A stretch of DNA of 64,000 nucleotides from Aquiluna sp. KACHI24. Lineage in GTDB: Bacteria; Actinomycetota; Actinomycetes; Actinomycetales; Microbacteriaceae. Position numbers and translations under genes: made by a program. This document shows, piece after piece, positions 1-8,454 of this stretch; position 1 is the first letter of the stretch; every line of letters starts with the position of its first letter. Where the stretch lies: the NCBI RefSeq assembly GCF_025997915.1, contig NZ_AP026677.1:62001-126000 (forward strand), given 5' to 3'. Below the pieces are notes generated by a model. It saw nothing but the letters and a program-made list of their open reading frames with translations. It was not told where the DNA came from and searched no databases.

Positions 1-1
1 T

Positions 2-553
2 GGGATTCCCGGCAGGGCTTATTCTGCTGTGTCGACACCTCCAGACGGAACAGTTGTTATGTACTCGGCAACAACTGGTGAGTGGTATGCCGGTGATCCC
101 ATTATTGATCGTTCGTCAGAAACTTCACCGCGAATTCAAACCAGATTGAACCCACTCGTGATCGGTCTGTGTAATGCTGGCGTTGCCGATTTAGTAGTCG
201 CTACGATGAACAGCTCAGCAGACGGTGCAGTGGATTTGAAGTGTGGCACTAGCGCCGAGGGATATGTACACATAAGAGCAAGGCACCAAACGGCGTGGGA
301 AAACCAGAAGGGCAGCGGGGGACTTTGGGATGACTTTATGGTTTGGGCCACAACAAATGCATTAGCTGCGCCCTCGTTGGTAATCAATTTCGCAGGATCA
401 AAGAGGTGCTACACCACACCACTTGTAGTGTTCAAATACGTAAACGGGGCACCTCAATATGTAAAAACCTTCAACCCCACTATCATCGTCTCCTCTAACA
501 ACAAGAAAGTGATAACTTCCATCCCAACAAACACACCGAGCTGCCAAGGCTAG
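2..553 (+). CDS. C-terminal part of a probable polymorphic toxin (5' end outside window)
   Basis: The frame is open from base 2, so this is probably the 3' end of a longer gene; the GTG at 29 has no good ribosome site. The visible ~183 residues contain GYVHIRARH (two His and Arg), a following W..DFM.WAT helix, and a terminal strand VITSIPT. This order (H..RH, a middle helix, a C-terminal VITxxPT strand) resembles BECR-fold nuclease toxin domains (EndoU/colicin D-like) at the ends of secreted polymorphic toxins. Four Cys fit an exported protein. A small gene starts 5 bases after the stop, the usual place for an immunity gene. The family call is by pattern memory only; a surface-protein tail is the alternative. 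Confidence 0.5.
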   Translation, partial: GIPGRAYSAVSTPPDGTVVMYSATTGEWYAGDPIIDRSSETSPRIQTRLNPLVIGLCNAGVADLVVATMNSSADGAVDLKCGTSAEGYVHIRARHQTAWENQKGSGGLWDDFMVWATTNALAAPSLVINFAGSKRCYTTPLVVFKYVNGAPQYVKTFNPTIIVSSNNKKVITSIPTNTPSCQG

Positions 554-558
554 TCAAT

Positions 559-825
559 TTGGGACCAGACGAGATTGTTTTTTCATTCAATTGGACGCGC
601 TGGCCGTTCGTGGAGGTAGGCGAATCCTCCTTGAGGAATCAGTTGGAGCCAAATTTGGTCTCAGACTTGCAAGACTGGTGTGACTTTATGCTTGCCAACT
701 TCGATGAACGAGACGGCTTCTCAACTCCTCAAGCCAGAGAGCGAGCCTCCAATCAATACGAGAATCTTTGTAGGCGTTTAGAGGCGAGCAAGATAGCGTT
801 CAGCACCGACAATTGGTGGAGCTAG
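559..825 (+). CDS. Small acidic protein, candidate immunity protein
   Basis: An 88-residue ORF with a TTG start, 5 bases after the upstream stop. Aromatic-rich N-terminus (FSFNWTRWPF), then a helical stretch LVSDLQDWCDFMLANF and a second helix ERASNQYENLCRRLEASK. This resembles short actinobacterial proteins with the plan W.F/Y-G..PL - W...L - A...L.R.L that are usually annotated hypothetical. No signal peptide or membrane segment, so cytosolic. The tight spacing after a putative toxin domain suggests it neutralises that toxin; this is inference from context. TTG is the only start giving a full-length frame. Confidence 0.55.
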   Translation: MGPDEIVFSFNWTRWPFVEVGESSLRNQLEPNLVSDLQDWCDFMLANFDERDGFSTPQARERASNQYENLCRRLEASKIAFSTDNWWS

Positions 826-839
826 AACGACTCCAATTG
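810..839 (+). other. Stem-loop at the end of the candidate immunity gene
   Basis: CAATTGG (810-816) and GAG (819-821) pair with CTCCAATTG (831-839), leaving a TG bulge and a 9-base loop. It spans the stop codon region at 823-825. There is no T-run after it, so it may end the transcript only weakly. CCAATTGAATTGG (833-845) next to it is itself a palindrome with a one-base centre. Confidence 0.3.
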
Positions 840-1367
840 AATTGGAAACCTCAGGCAGCTCCATGCTCGCAACTTCAGTCAGGTGGCAATCTGGCGGGCC
901 CCAGTGGCGAAGCTCCTTCATTTCAAAACCAAGGCTAATCTGGAGCGAACCGGGACTCCGTGGTCATAGGGCAACCCAGAACCTTGGAGTGCGGATTTGA
1001 ATGGCACCGAGATGCCGGGAATCAGTGATGTTCTAAGAGTTGGCAAAAAAGTCTTCTTGACCTATGACATCGTCGGTCGTGGGATAAAGCAATTTCACAA
1101 TGCCTACCCATATCTTGACCTGACGGCACTTGGTCGCCAAGAGGCTTGGGAAAAACCAAGCGGTCGAAGCAGACCCCTTGGACTTCAAGCGGGTGGCCCA
1201 GGAATGAAACTGCCAGATCAATACGGCAAGTAACAAGAGGGGCCTGTCCACGCCCTGGCGAGGAAATTGGCAGTCAATGCGAAAAACATTCTTTGGGTAA
1301 AGCCCCCACCCACATGGATTCAGTTAGCTCTCCTAATCTCGCGCTAGTCGGGTGACAAAATGGCTAC
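826..1367. other. 542-base stretch with no supported gene
   Basis: Short ORFs exist on both strands (997-1233 +, 1146-1355 +, 1033-1251 -, 778-921 -) but none has a convincing start site, hydrophobic pattern, motif or uniform coding look, and they overlap each other. It could be decayed sequence between a toxin/immunity cassette and the core chromosome, possibly remnants of further cassettes. The promoter of pdxH should lie at its right end; I do not see clear -35/-10 boxes. Confidence 0.5.
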
Positions 1368-2021
1368 ATGGAATCCTTAGAGCGTCACGAAGACTACGGC
1401 CAGGAGCTGTTGGACGAATCACACTTGCTCGCTGATCCAATCGAGCAGTTCAAGCTATGGCTCAAAGAGGCTGAGCAGTCGAACATCTATGAACCAAATG
1501 CATTCGTGCTCGGAACCGTGGATCCTGAAAACCATCCGCGCTCAAGGACCGTTCTTCTAAAGGGCGTGGGTGAAGAGGGGTTCTTCTTTGCCAGCAACTA
1601 CCTGTCCCGAAAGGGGGAGGCGTTAGCTGCAAACCCATACGTGAGCTGTGTTTTTGGTTGGTACTCGATCTACAGACAGGTTCTGATTCAAGGTCGGGCA
1701 CACAAGGTGAGTGCTGAAGAGTCCGATGCCTACTTCAACTCAAGGCCAAGAGAGTCGAGAGTGGCTGCCTGGTCTTCGCACCAGTCTCAGCCAATTGAGT
1801 CTCGAGCAGCCCTGGATGCCCAGTTCGAATCTGCGCTGGAGCGATACCCGGGTGAGGATGTTCCGAGACCTGCGCACTGGGGCGGCTATTTGATCGTCCC
1901 CAACCGAATCGAGTTCTGGAAGGGTCGCTCTAATCGCATGCATGACCGCATTGAGTTCTCACGGACCATTGCCGATTCAGGTGTAGTCAGCGAGTGGCAG
2001 GTGCAGCGGCTGCAGCCCTAA
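1368..2021 (+). CDS. pdxH: Pyridoxamine 5'-phosphate oxidase
   Basis: 217 residues, the normal length for PdxH, which oxidises pyridoxine/pyridoxamine 5'-phosphate to pyridoxal 5'-phosphate using FMN and O2 in the cytosol. Visible family signatures: RSRTVLLKG near residue 58 and SRKGEAL (FMN phosphate contacts), YRQVLIQG, SHQSQPI, and the C-terminal block WGGYLIVP..IEFWKGRSNRMHDR that closes the active site. Starts at ATG 1368. It converges with the aldehyde dehydrogenase gene, with only 3 bases between the stops. A complete PdxH and no PdxST in view fits a B6 salvage role here. Confidence 0.95.
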   Translation: MESLERHEDYGQELLDESHLLADPIEQFKLWLKEAEQSNIYEPNAFVLGTVDPENHPRSRTVLLKGVGEEGFFFASNYLSRKGEALAANPYVSCVFGWYSIYRQVLIQGRAHKVSAEESDAYFNSRPRESRVAAWSSHQSQPIESRAALDAQFESALERYPGEDVPRPAHWGGYLIVPNRIEFWKGRSNRMHDRIEFSRTIADSGVVSEWQVQRLQP

Positions 2022-2024
2022 CTT

Positions 2025-3563
2025 CTAGGCAACTTCTGGGTACCTAGATCCATCTGCAAAGTTTCCGTACAGACGGCCCTCACCTTCTGTTACCGACTGC
2101 ACCAGCAGGTCTCCACCAACAAAGCAACCACGCCAGCTTGCACCGCGACCACCGAACACCTCTGCCTTGTCACCACGGCTTCTTGGCTTGTTGATCCCAA
2201 ACTTGAAGGCTTGCGACTCTTCTCGGACCCTCTCCGCGAAGGCCATGTCATCTGTTGCAACCGAGCTAACCAGGTTTCCATTCGACACATTCATGGCTGC
2301 AAGTAGCTCGGCCTCGGTGTCAACCAGAACAACAGAGTCAAGTGGCCCAAATGGTTCGGAGTGGTGAATCGACCAAGACTTCGGAGGCTCCAAGAGTGTC
2401 ATCGGTGCCACATACGCCGAGGTGTCTTGCCCATCTAGGAACGTGCCTGAACTTAGCTTGCCGCGGTAAAGCGGCACACCACCACGGTTTACTGCCTCAT
2501 CAAAGGCTTCGTTTAGTTCTTTGGCTTTCTTTGCGGAGATTACGGAGCTGAAGTGCAGATCCGGATAGTCATCGTTCGGATCTTGGACCGCAAGTGGGTG
2601 ACCAAAGCGCAGGTTCTTCACTACCTCCAGGTACATTTCTAAGAATTCTGGGAAGAGTTCACGCTGGACCACATAACGTGGGTAGGCGGTGCAGCGCTGT
2701 TTGCCGTATTCAAAACCCTTGGTTAGGTGCGCTGCCAGCTCAGACCAGTTGGAGTAGTTCCAAATACCCCAGGAGTTCAAGCCTTCCTGTTCCAAAATGT
2801 GACGCTTAGCCAGCGAAGTCAGTGAGCTAGCCGCGGCGCGACCATTATTGCGACCACCAACAAACGCAAGGGCTCCGAGCTCTGGTGAGCTAACTAGCGC
2901 TGGAGCCAGCTCTGAACCCGAACCCGAGATCAGGGTGACCGGCAGACCCGCCCGCGCCATCAGCGCGTGCGAAAGAGTTAGTGCATGAAACCCACCCTGA
3001 CTTGGAGTCTTAGCAATCACCGCGTTGCCTGCTAGCAGTTGGACGAGCTCGGCGTGAACCAGAACGCTTAGCGGGTAGTTCCAAGAAGCGATATTTGATA
3101 CCGGTCCAGACAGCGGGGTTCGACCTTGAATTTGACGATCGATTTCACCGAGGTACCACTCCACGCCTTCGATACAGCGGTCGACATCGGCACAAGCCAG
3201 CTTCCAAGGTTTACCAATTTCCCAAACCAGAAGCTGTGCAATGGTGTCTCTGTGTTCGCGCAGTAATTCGACGGCTTTCGCTACCCGGTTCTTCCGCTCA
3301 TCTAGCGTTACCTTGCCCCAGGTGGTGTGCATCTTTGATGCCTTGTGAACGGCATCCTGAGTCTGCTTCAAATTGAGCATGGATGGGCCCACGATGGTTG
3401 ATTGATCAACTGGCGTGAGATGATTGGCCTGGTTTCCCAATACCACCCATTCGCCACCAATCAGGTTGCGAATGGATTGTTGATCAAATGCCTCGGGTGC
3501 TGCCTGACGAGCGCGATTGAAGACCGATTGAAAATCAGTGCCCTGCTTTAGATGTAGTCCCAT
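2025..3563 (-). CDS. Aldehyde dehydrogenase superfamily protein with divergent active-site motif
   Basis: 512 residues, full length for an NAD(P)-dependent ALDH. SWNYP (proton-relay Asn), LEQEGLNSWG at the place of the usual LELGGK (general-base Glu), KQRCTAYPR with the nucleophile Cys, and EPFGP (cofactor ribose Glu) are all visible, so the catalytic set is complete, but the double glycine after the Glu is changed. An N-terminal extension of ~30 residues precedes IGGEWV. Substrate unknown; it sits alone, convergent with pdxH. ATG at 3563. It is unlike the other ALDHs of this window (37.4 kb, 50.9 kb), so it is not a recent duplicate. Confidence 0.85.
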   Translation of the reverse strand: MGLHLKQGTDFQSVFNRARQAAPEAFDQQSIRNLIGGEWVVLGNQANHLTPVDQSTIVGPSMLNLKQTQDAVHKASKMHTTWGKVTLDERKNRVAKAVELLREHRDTIAQLLVWEIGKPWKLACADVDRCIEGVEWYLGEIDRQIQGRTPLSGPVSNIASWNYPLSVLVHAELVQLLAGNAVIAKTPSQGGFHALTLSHALMARAGLPVTLISGSGSELAPALVSSPELGALAFVGGRNNGRAAASSLTSLAKRHILEQEGLNSWGIWNYSNWSELAAHLTKGFEYGKQRCTAYPRYVVQRELFPEFLEMYLEVVKNLRFGHPLAVQDPNDDYPDLHFSSVISAKKAKELNEAFDEAVNRGGVPLYRGKLSSGTFLDGQDTSAYVAPMTLLEPPKSWSIHHSEPFGPLDSVVLVDTEAELLAAMNVSNGNLVSSVATDDMAFAERVREESQAFKFGINKPRSRGDKAEVFGGRGASWRGCFVGGDLLVQSVTEGEGRLYGNFADGSRYPEVA

Positions 3564-3628
3564 TCATCATCGAACGTCTAGCTGGTTGATTAGCTTCCCC
3601 ACGTAGCTCAATCGTTATAACCATTGGG

Positions 3629-3880
3629 CTAGCGAAAACTGATTTTTTTGGCGTTCATGATCACTTTGATGCGGGCGATCGAGGACTTAGATATGCCTTC
3701 TAATTCGGTTAGCTCGGTCAGTGTGATCTTTCTAAGGTCACTGACCTTGTATAGCTTGGCGTCTACCAGTGCCTTCCGAGCTGGGGCAGTGAGACCAATC
3801 TTTCGCCATTCGCCATCAAGTGCCCCATACGCGCTCATGTCAATCGGGACATAACGGCGTTTGGGCTGAGGCTTGACCAT
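3629..3880 (-). CDS. Small HhH protein resembling the RNA polymerase alpha C-terminal domain
   Basis: 83 residues. After a basic N-terminus (MVKPQPKRRYVP) comes IGLTAPARKAL...KLYKVSDLRKITLTEL with the second hairpin TELEGISKSSIARIKVIM. That layout (helix, 'L..L..IT..EL..L.GIS..S...I') is the helix-hairpin-helix pair of the RpoA C-terminal domain and of many small actinobacterial HhH proteins. A nucleic-acid-binding role follows from the fold; the target is unknown. ATG at 3880. It stands alone between the ALDH and the large secreted protein genes, same strand. Confidence 0.7.
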   Translation of the reverse strand: MVKPQPKRRYVPIDMSAYGALDGEWRKIGLTAPARKALVDAKLYKVSDLRKITLTELTELEGISKSSIARIKVIMNAKKISFR

Positions 3881-3926
3881 TTGCCTAGTCTAGGGACCCC
3901 GAGTTACCCGGCTTCCGGTATGTCAA

Positions 3927-6788
3927 TTAGTCCTTTGAGCCGAATATTTCTATAAATACTGACCGGTGCCTGGCCCCAACACCTGATGCCGGCCAAGCCT
4001 TTGTGGTGTAGCTGGCATTTGGATACATCGCTCTGATTCGATCGCAAGCAGCCTTAGCTCTGCTCAGGGCAAGTAGTCGATCGGACTCGGTTGCCTTGGT
4101 TGAAGATGTTGTGCCGGTGCAAATTACCTTTGACGCCTGTCCCATGCCTGAGACCTTTGCTCTCAATCGGGAGCCAAGCGAAGCGGTAATTGTTGATCGA
4201 TCACCCTGGAAGCCGGAAAGGCGCATTCGGCTCCAACTGGCTCTTGGGGAAGGCGATTCCAGTACTGGAGTTTCTTCAATAACGGTTTGGGCTTTCGCGA
4301 TGGATTCAAATGCCTCGAGGAACGTTAGAGAACCACCGCCGTCAACGACCATGTCCAAGTCGTATTTTCCAACCTTTAGGGATGGGAGTCGAAGAGTAAT
4401 TTCGGTTGCCGACGAACTCTCGACCTTCACCGGTTGGCCGGCGATCGAGATTTTGCTGATCAGGTTCAGTCTTCTTCCAAACAGCGTTACCTGCTCACTG
4501 GCACCCTCCTCCAAAACTCGTTTTGAGAAGGAGTTGATTTCGGGCAGCAGCGGGGTAGTCCGGATCGGATTGGACTGTGGAGCGGTTGCCGGGATTATCG
4601 AGTTTCCGGTCAAGGTACCCGCTTGATAGACCCCGTTTAGGAATGCCCTCTGAGTAATCGTGGCTGACTGACCAGGGGCTAGTCCAGTGACTGTCAGCGG
4701 GATGGTACTTCCCGAGGGCGCTCCAGCGGTCACTGTTCCTGCCGTGATGGTTGGGGTATCCCAGCTGTACTGAGCGTCATAGTTTGTGATGTTGACGGTG
4801 AAGCCATCAACGGTCGCAACTGGTGCGCTGAATGCTGGAGCTGGTGGCACGTTGGCTGCGGTGATCACCGGGTCTTCGGTGAATTGGATAACCAATTCAC
4901 CGTTCCTAGTGGCATTTCCAATCACGCGAACCGTGTCGCCAACAATCTGCCAAGCGGTTGCCCCAGCAACGATGTCGGGGTTAGTGATGGTCAGCAGAAT
5001 TGGAATGCTGGCGTCAACCACATACTTTGGCGTATTGACATCGTCACCCTTGGCCCAGGTGACAGCCAGGTTTACAAAGTAGTCCTTGGAGTTATTGATT
5101 CTGGCCTTCGCGAGCTCGTCATTTAGCAATCTCCAAAAGATCACCTCGGTGCCCGGCGCCAGTGCGCCATTTGGAATTTGAATCCTGACCGAGTTACTTG
5201 AACCGGCGGCCACCGTCACGTCGATGCTTTGATTTGCCGCAATGTTCCAGGTCAAAACCTTGGATGCCCCTTGACTTGTGTTTAGACCCAAAAGGGAGTT
5301 CTGCACCCACTGAGCGGTGAGGTTCGGGTTCGTTGCTCCGACCGTGTAGGTAGCACCAGGTGCATAGAGCGTGCTTCCCTCTTTCCAGCCGGTGAAGGTG
5401 AAGTTGGTTCTGGTGGGTCCGGCAGGAATGGTGAAGGTTTCACCGACCGCTAGAGTGCCACCGGCTGGCAACGGGCTCGTTTCTGCCAGAGTGCCCGATA
5501 GATAGGTCAAGGTTCTGGTTTGAGTAATTCCAGGTCTCACCGTGATTGGGAGCGATGCCGGCCCAGCACCAAATGGGTTAAGTGCGCGCAATCTGACGTT
5601 GTAGTTGGTGAAGTTTGTCAGGTTCGGGATGGTGATTGGTGAGGCAACCGATGCTGGGTTTCGGGTGATCCAAGTCTGGCCATCATCAAGTGAGTAGGCG
5701 TAATTGGTGATGGCCATGCCGCCATCGTTATCCGGTGCAGCAAAGTCAATTGAAACCGAACCGTCACCGGCAGCATAAGCCTGGTTGGTCGGTCTCGAGG
5801 GTGTGCCGGTTGGCACTACAGATCTACCCAGTGAAGACGCTGCTCCGGCTGAGTTTCTGGCGGACACACGAATCGTGTATGCAGTTCCGTTGGTTAGACC
5901 GGTAACGGTTGAAGTTCTGGCTGTGCCCGGTACTGTTCCAAAAACCTTGTAGGTGGAGTCGGGCTGACTGGTCTCTTTGTATTCGATTAGGTAGTCATCA
6001 ACTGCACCTCCAGCCCCCGGGTCCTTCCAGGAGACTGTGATCTGACGATCTCCCGGTGACACCGGAAGGTTCGCATTGCTAAGTGGATAACGGAACAGCA
6101 CAGCGGTGCCATCTGGAAAGTCCCAAGCTCCGTTTGGAATTGCAGGGGAAAAGCGGTTTCCGCTACACGCAACCGTGCAGCTGTTGAATGGGTCAGCAAT
6201 CTGTGGGCTAGAGGACCTGACAGCATCGCCCCAGATCAAATTGCGGCTTGCTGGCTGAAGATCCTCCAGGGAAACGCTGAAGTCACCGTTTGAGATGTTT
6301 CCCGAACTGTTGGTGAAGCCGGTGATGTGCTGATTCAGAATCAGGTAGCCGCTGTGCAGAATGTCCTTTGGGTCCGAGACACTGCGACCCACGGCCACCT
6401 CACCACCTGGGTAATCGAGCAGTGGAATGTTGTTGAGAACTCCCGACCAGTTCTCCTCACCGCCGTTTCCCTGACCTGGGGGGACATAGCCATTTCCACC
6501 CATGGGCAGGATGTAAATGAAGGTTTCGCCACTGATTGGGTAGACGTCAAGGGTCTGAATGGCATCAACCTGCGCGTACCAGCTCACGTTGTTTTGGTAA
6601 AACAACCTGGTGATCTCTTGGTCATTACCCATAAAGACCGCGAAGTCATTGTCTGCCAATACCTTCAGCTGAACCTGGTTAAACACCGGCCCAGCAGGAG
6701 GTTGCGGAGCGTTGGCTTGGGCCGCAACCGGAACTAGAGTCTGGACCAAACCAACTAGCAGTGAAAGCAGTAGAACCTTGATCTTCAT
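3927..6788 (-). CDS. Large secreted FN3/InlB-repeat/IPT protein with a C-terminal OmpA-like two-cysteine domain
   Basis: 953 residues. Signal peptide 1-26 (hydrophobic core VLLLSLLVGLVQTLV, cleavage after QANA). Then an unknown N-terminal region to about 240, two fibronectin III domains (about 245-330 and 333-420; VSWKDPGAGG and FAAPDNDGG), an InlB B-repeat-like segment (about 424-492; FTGWKEG), a mixed region, an IPT/TIG domain (about 750-815; FGRRL.LISKISIAG) and a C-terminal domain (about 850-951) with the strand-helix-strand-helix-strand order of OmpA. In it Cys890 follows the second strand and Cys915 sits in the helix SRAKAAC. No LPxTG-like tail, so wall attachment probably relies on the OmpA-like end. 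Function beyond surface display is unknown. Confidence 0.75.
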   Translation of the reverse strand: MKIKVLLLSLLVGLVQTLVPVAAQANAPQPPAGPVFNQVQLKVLADNDFAVFMGNDQEITRLFYQNNVSWYAQVDAIQTLDVYPISGETFIYILPMGGNGYVPPGQGNGGEENWSGVLNNIPLLDYPGGEVAVGRSVSDPKDILHSGYLILNQHITGFTNSSGNISNGDFSVSLEDLQPASRNLIWGDAVRSSSPQIADPFNSCTVACSGNRFSPAIPNGAWDFPDGTAVLFRYPLSNANLPVSPGDRQITVSWKDPGAGGAVDDYLIEYKETSQPDSTYKVFGTVPGTARTSTVTGLTNGTAYTIRVSARNSAGAASSLGRSVVPTGTPSRPTNQAYAAGDGSVSIDFAAPDNDGGMAITNYAYSLDDGQTWITRNPASVASPITIPNLTNFTNYNVRLRALNPFGAGPASLPITVRPGITQTRTLTYLSGTLAETSPLPAGGTLAVGETFTIPAGPTRTNFTFTGWKEGSTLYAPGATYTVGATNPNLTAQWVQNSLLGLNTSQGASKVLTWNIAANQSIDVTVAAGSSNSVRIQIPNGALAPGTEVIFWRLLNDELAKARINNSKDYFVNLAVTWAKGDDVNTPKYVVDASIPILLTITNPDIVAGATAWQIVGDTVRVIGNATRNGELVIQFTEDPVITAANVPPAPAFSAPVATVDGFTVNITNYDAQYSWDTPTITAGTVTAGAPSGSTIPLTVTGLAPGQSATITQRAFLNGVYQAGTLTGNSIIPATAPQSNPIRTTPLLPEINSFSKRVLEEGASEQVTLFGRRLNLISKISIAGQPVKVESSSATEITLRLPSLKVGKYDLDMVVDGGGSLTFLEAFESIAKAQTVIEETPVLESPSPRASWSRMRLSGFQGDRSTITASLGSRLRAKVSGMGQASKVICTGTTSSTKATESDRLLALSRAKAACDRIRAMYPNASYTTKAWPASGVGARHRSVFIEIFGSKD

Positions 6789-6870
6789 CAGCGTCGCCTA
6801 TCTAGCACTCACAAAGGTGAGCGCTGGTTAGCCGAAGGCTAAAACCCCATGTTCCGCAGAGGGAATTTCA

Positions 6871-6905
6871 ATACACCTGTTATGCACTTCTCATACACGT
6901 GTTAT
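6871..6905. promoter_or_regulatory. Direct repeats upstream of the FN3 surface protein gene
   Basis: ATACACCTGTTAT (6871-6883) and ATACACGTGTTAT (6893-6905) differ by one base and are 22 bases apart, two turns of the helix. They lie about 85-120 bases upstream of the minus-strand start at 6788, between that gene and the NUDIX gene. This spacing is typical for cooperative binding by a dimeric regulator; the regulator is unknown. A small hairpin TTAGCC-GAA-GGCTAA lies nearer the gene (about 6829-6843). Confidence 0.4.
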
Positions 6906-6909
6906 TCGG

Positions 6910-7401
6910 TTATCCGCTGATGCGTTGCTCTGGTAAGACGGTGGTGGTGAGGCCATCGTGGTTCAAGATCTGGTCGAATCGCTCGGCTAGATCAACCGGA
7001 TAGACAGTCTCCGAAGTTTGAGATGGCTCGGCGAAAGACCACCATTTGAAACGAAGAAACGATTGCTGCTCAACTTCAGTGAGCAGTGCCGGTGCGGGTT
7101 CAAACCGATGGGCACGCAAGGTGAAGAAGAATTCGCGCTGTCGATACAACTGCCCCATGAATTCAAAACTGGCTACTCGTTCCCAGAGTGGTTCGCCCGA
7201 AACCTGAGCGTGGAACCCAGTTTCTTCGAATAGTTCCCTGGCTGCGGCTTGGTGAAAACTTTCGCTATCTTCCAGCCCGCCCCCTGGCGTGAACCACCAG
7301 TGACCTTTTGCCGGTTGAGTCGGGTCACTGCCAGCAAGCAGCAAGATTTCGTTTTGCTCGCTCAGCAGTAAAACCCTTGCGACGTCTCTCACCAGCTCCA
7401 T
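6910..7401 (-). CDS. NUDIX hydrolase
   Basis: The Nudix box GX5EX7REUXEEXGU is complete: GGGLEDSE followed by RELFEETGF. The family hydrolyses nucleoside diphosphate-linked compounds with Mg2+. ~163 residues from the ATG at 7401, which begins directly before the first strand (VRDVARVLLL); a GTG at 7428 in the same frame would add nine residues and cannot be excluded. The hydrophobic first strand, the TPGGGLED loop and a C-terminal WW-like end (RFKWWSF) fit small sanitising Nudix enzymes. Substrate cannot be told. Confidence 0.85.
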   Translation of the reverse strand: MELVRDVARVLLLSEQNEILLLAGSDPTQPAKGHWWFTPGGGLEDSESFHQAAARELFEETGFHAQVSGEPLWERVASFEFMGQLYRQREFFFTLRAHRFEPAPALLTEVEQQSFLRFKWWSFAEPSQTSETVYPVDLAERFDQILNHDGLTTTVLPEQRISG

Positions 7402-7515
7402 TTCACAAAGCCTAGTCACGTGATTCACAGTCGGCTCGGGGCCAAGTCACAGGAACAGCTCGTAGTGTGAGCGGGTTGACTCTATTGAGCGCTTCGCAGC
7501 GCAGGAGAGGGCAGG

Positions 7516-8454
7516 ATGCGTAAAAAGCGCTGGCCAATAGTTCTAGGTTTACTGATTGCAATTTCCGCAGTTGGAGCAATCTTCGTTGCACCCAATTTCG
7601 CCCCCAAGCCGGAGTATGAAACCTATGAGGTGATCCGCACCGAGGTCATCAAGACCGTCTCCGCGAATGGTCAGTTAGCCGAGACTGAATTACTCTCCTA
7701 TGGCACCGCCGCGCAACCAATTCTCAGTTCCGTGAATGGTTCCCCCGCTGCCCCAGCCCAGTTTGGTGCAGCACTAGAGGTTGAATCCATCGAGGTCGAT
7801 CTGGGCGAGTTGGTTGAGAGCGGTCAGCTACTTTTCACCTATCTTGACCAACTCGGTCGCGAGGTTGAAGTCGAGGCTATTGACTCCGGCGTGGTGCGAT
7901 CGATCGATACCTCGGCGGGGCTCAGGACCGCAACCTCAGTTCTCACCATCGGCAGCGATGAGCCAATCGTTTCGGTGTTTGTGAGTGAGTACGATGCCGA
8001 CTTGGTCAAGCTTGGTCAGATTGCCAACGTTGAGTTAGATGCCATCAATGCTGAGTTTTCAGGAGAGGTTCTTCGGGTCGGCCAAGTTGCCCAATCTGTC
8101 AGCGGCATCAAGCAGTATGAAGTTTTGCTTCAGGTTTCAAAGCTGCCGCAAGGAGCTCGCTTCGGCATGAGTGCCACCGCTGAGATTGAGGTTGAAACCA
8201 AGGCCGATGTGTTTGCCGTGCCGTTGAGTGCTCTAGTTGGTGAGGACGAACCACAGGTTGATTTGCTGAGAGTCGACCAAGATGGTAACCAAAGTGTTGA
8301 GCGAGTAAGCATCGAGCTTGGGCTCTTCGGCGATAGCTACGCCGAGGTGACCAAAGGTCTAAGCGAGGGCGATCAAGTCATAACGGGTATCAGCGGCACG
8401 ATCCCGGGACCTGTGAACTTTGGACCTCCTCCAGGAGCGCGCCAGAGTGACTAA
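7516..8454 (+). CDS. MacA-like membrane fusion/adaptor protein of an ABC exporter
   Basis: 312 residues. One N-terminal membrane segment (IVLGLLIAISAVGAIFVA), then a lipoyl/barrel-sandwich half (GELVESGQLLFTYLD), no long coiled-coil hairpin, and beta-barrel and membrane-proximal domains (GMSATAEIEV, GLSEGDQVITG). In Gram-positives such proteins work with a MacB-type ABC transporter to move peptides or lipophilic compounds out through the envelope. ATG at 7516 with GGAG just upstream. It overlaps the ATPase gene by 8 bases (GTGACTAA), so the three genes 7516-10302 form one coupled operon. Confidence 0.85.
   Translation: MRKKRWPIVLGLLIAISAVGAIFVAPNFAPKPEYETYEVIRTEVIKTVSANGQLAETELLSYGTAAQPILSSVNGSPAAPAQFGAALEVESIEVDLGELVESGQLLFTYLDQLGREVEVEAIDSGVVRSIDTSAGLRTATSVLTIGSDEPIVSVFVSEYDADLVKLGQIANVELDAINAEFSGEVLRVGQVAQSVSGIKQYEVLLQVSKLPQGARFGMSATAEIEVETKADVFAVPLSALVGEDEPQVDLLRVDQDGNQSVERVSIELGLFGDSYAEVTKGLSEGDQVITGISGTIPGPVNFGPPPGARQSD

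Noticed and set aside
778-921. 48-codon ORF on the minus strand starting ATGAAGGAG
   Set aside because: No ribosome site, overlaps the end of the better-supported 559-825 gene, no motif.
997-1355. Overlapping short ORFs on both strands
   Set aside because: Mutually overlapping, no start signals, no recognisable protein pattern.
3598-3640. tRNA-like string GTAGCTCAAT near a cluster of short complementary bases
   Set aside because: No acceptor stem, anticodon arm or T-loop can be folded around it.
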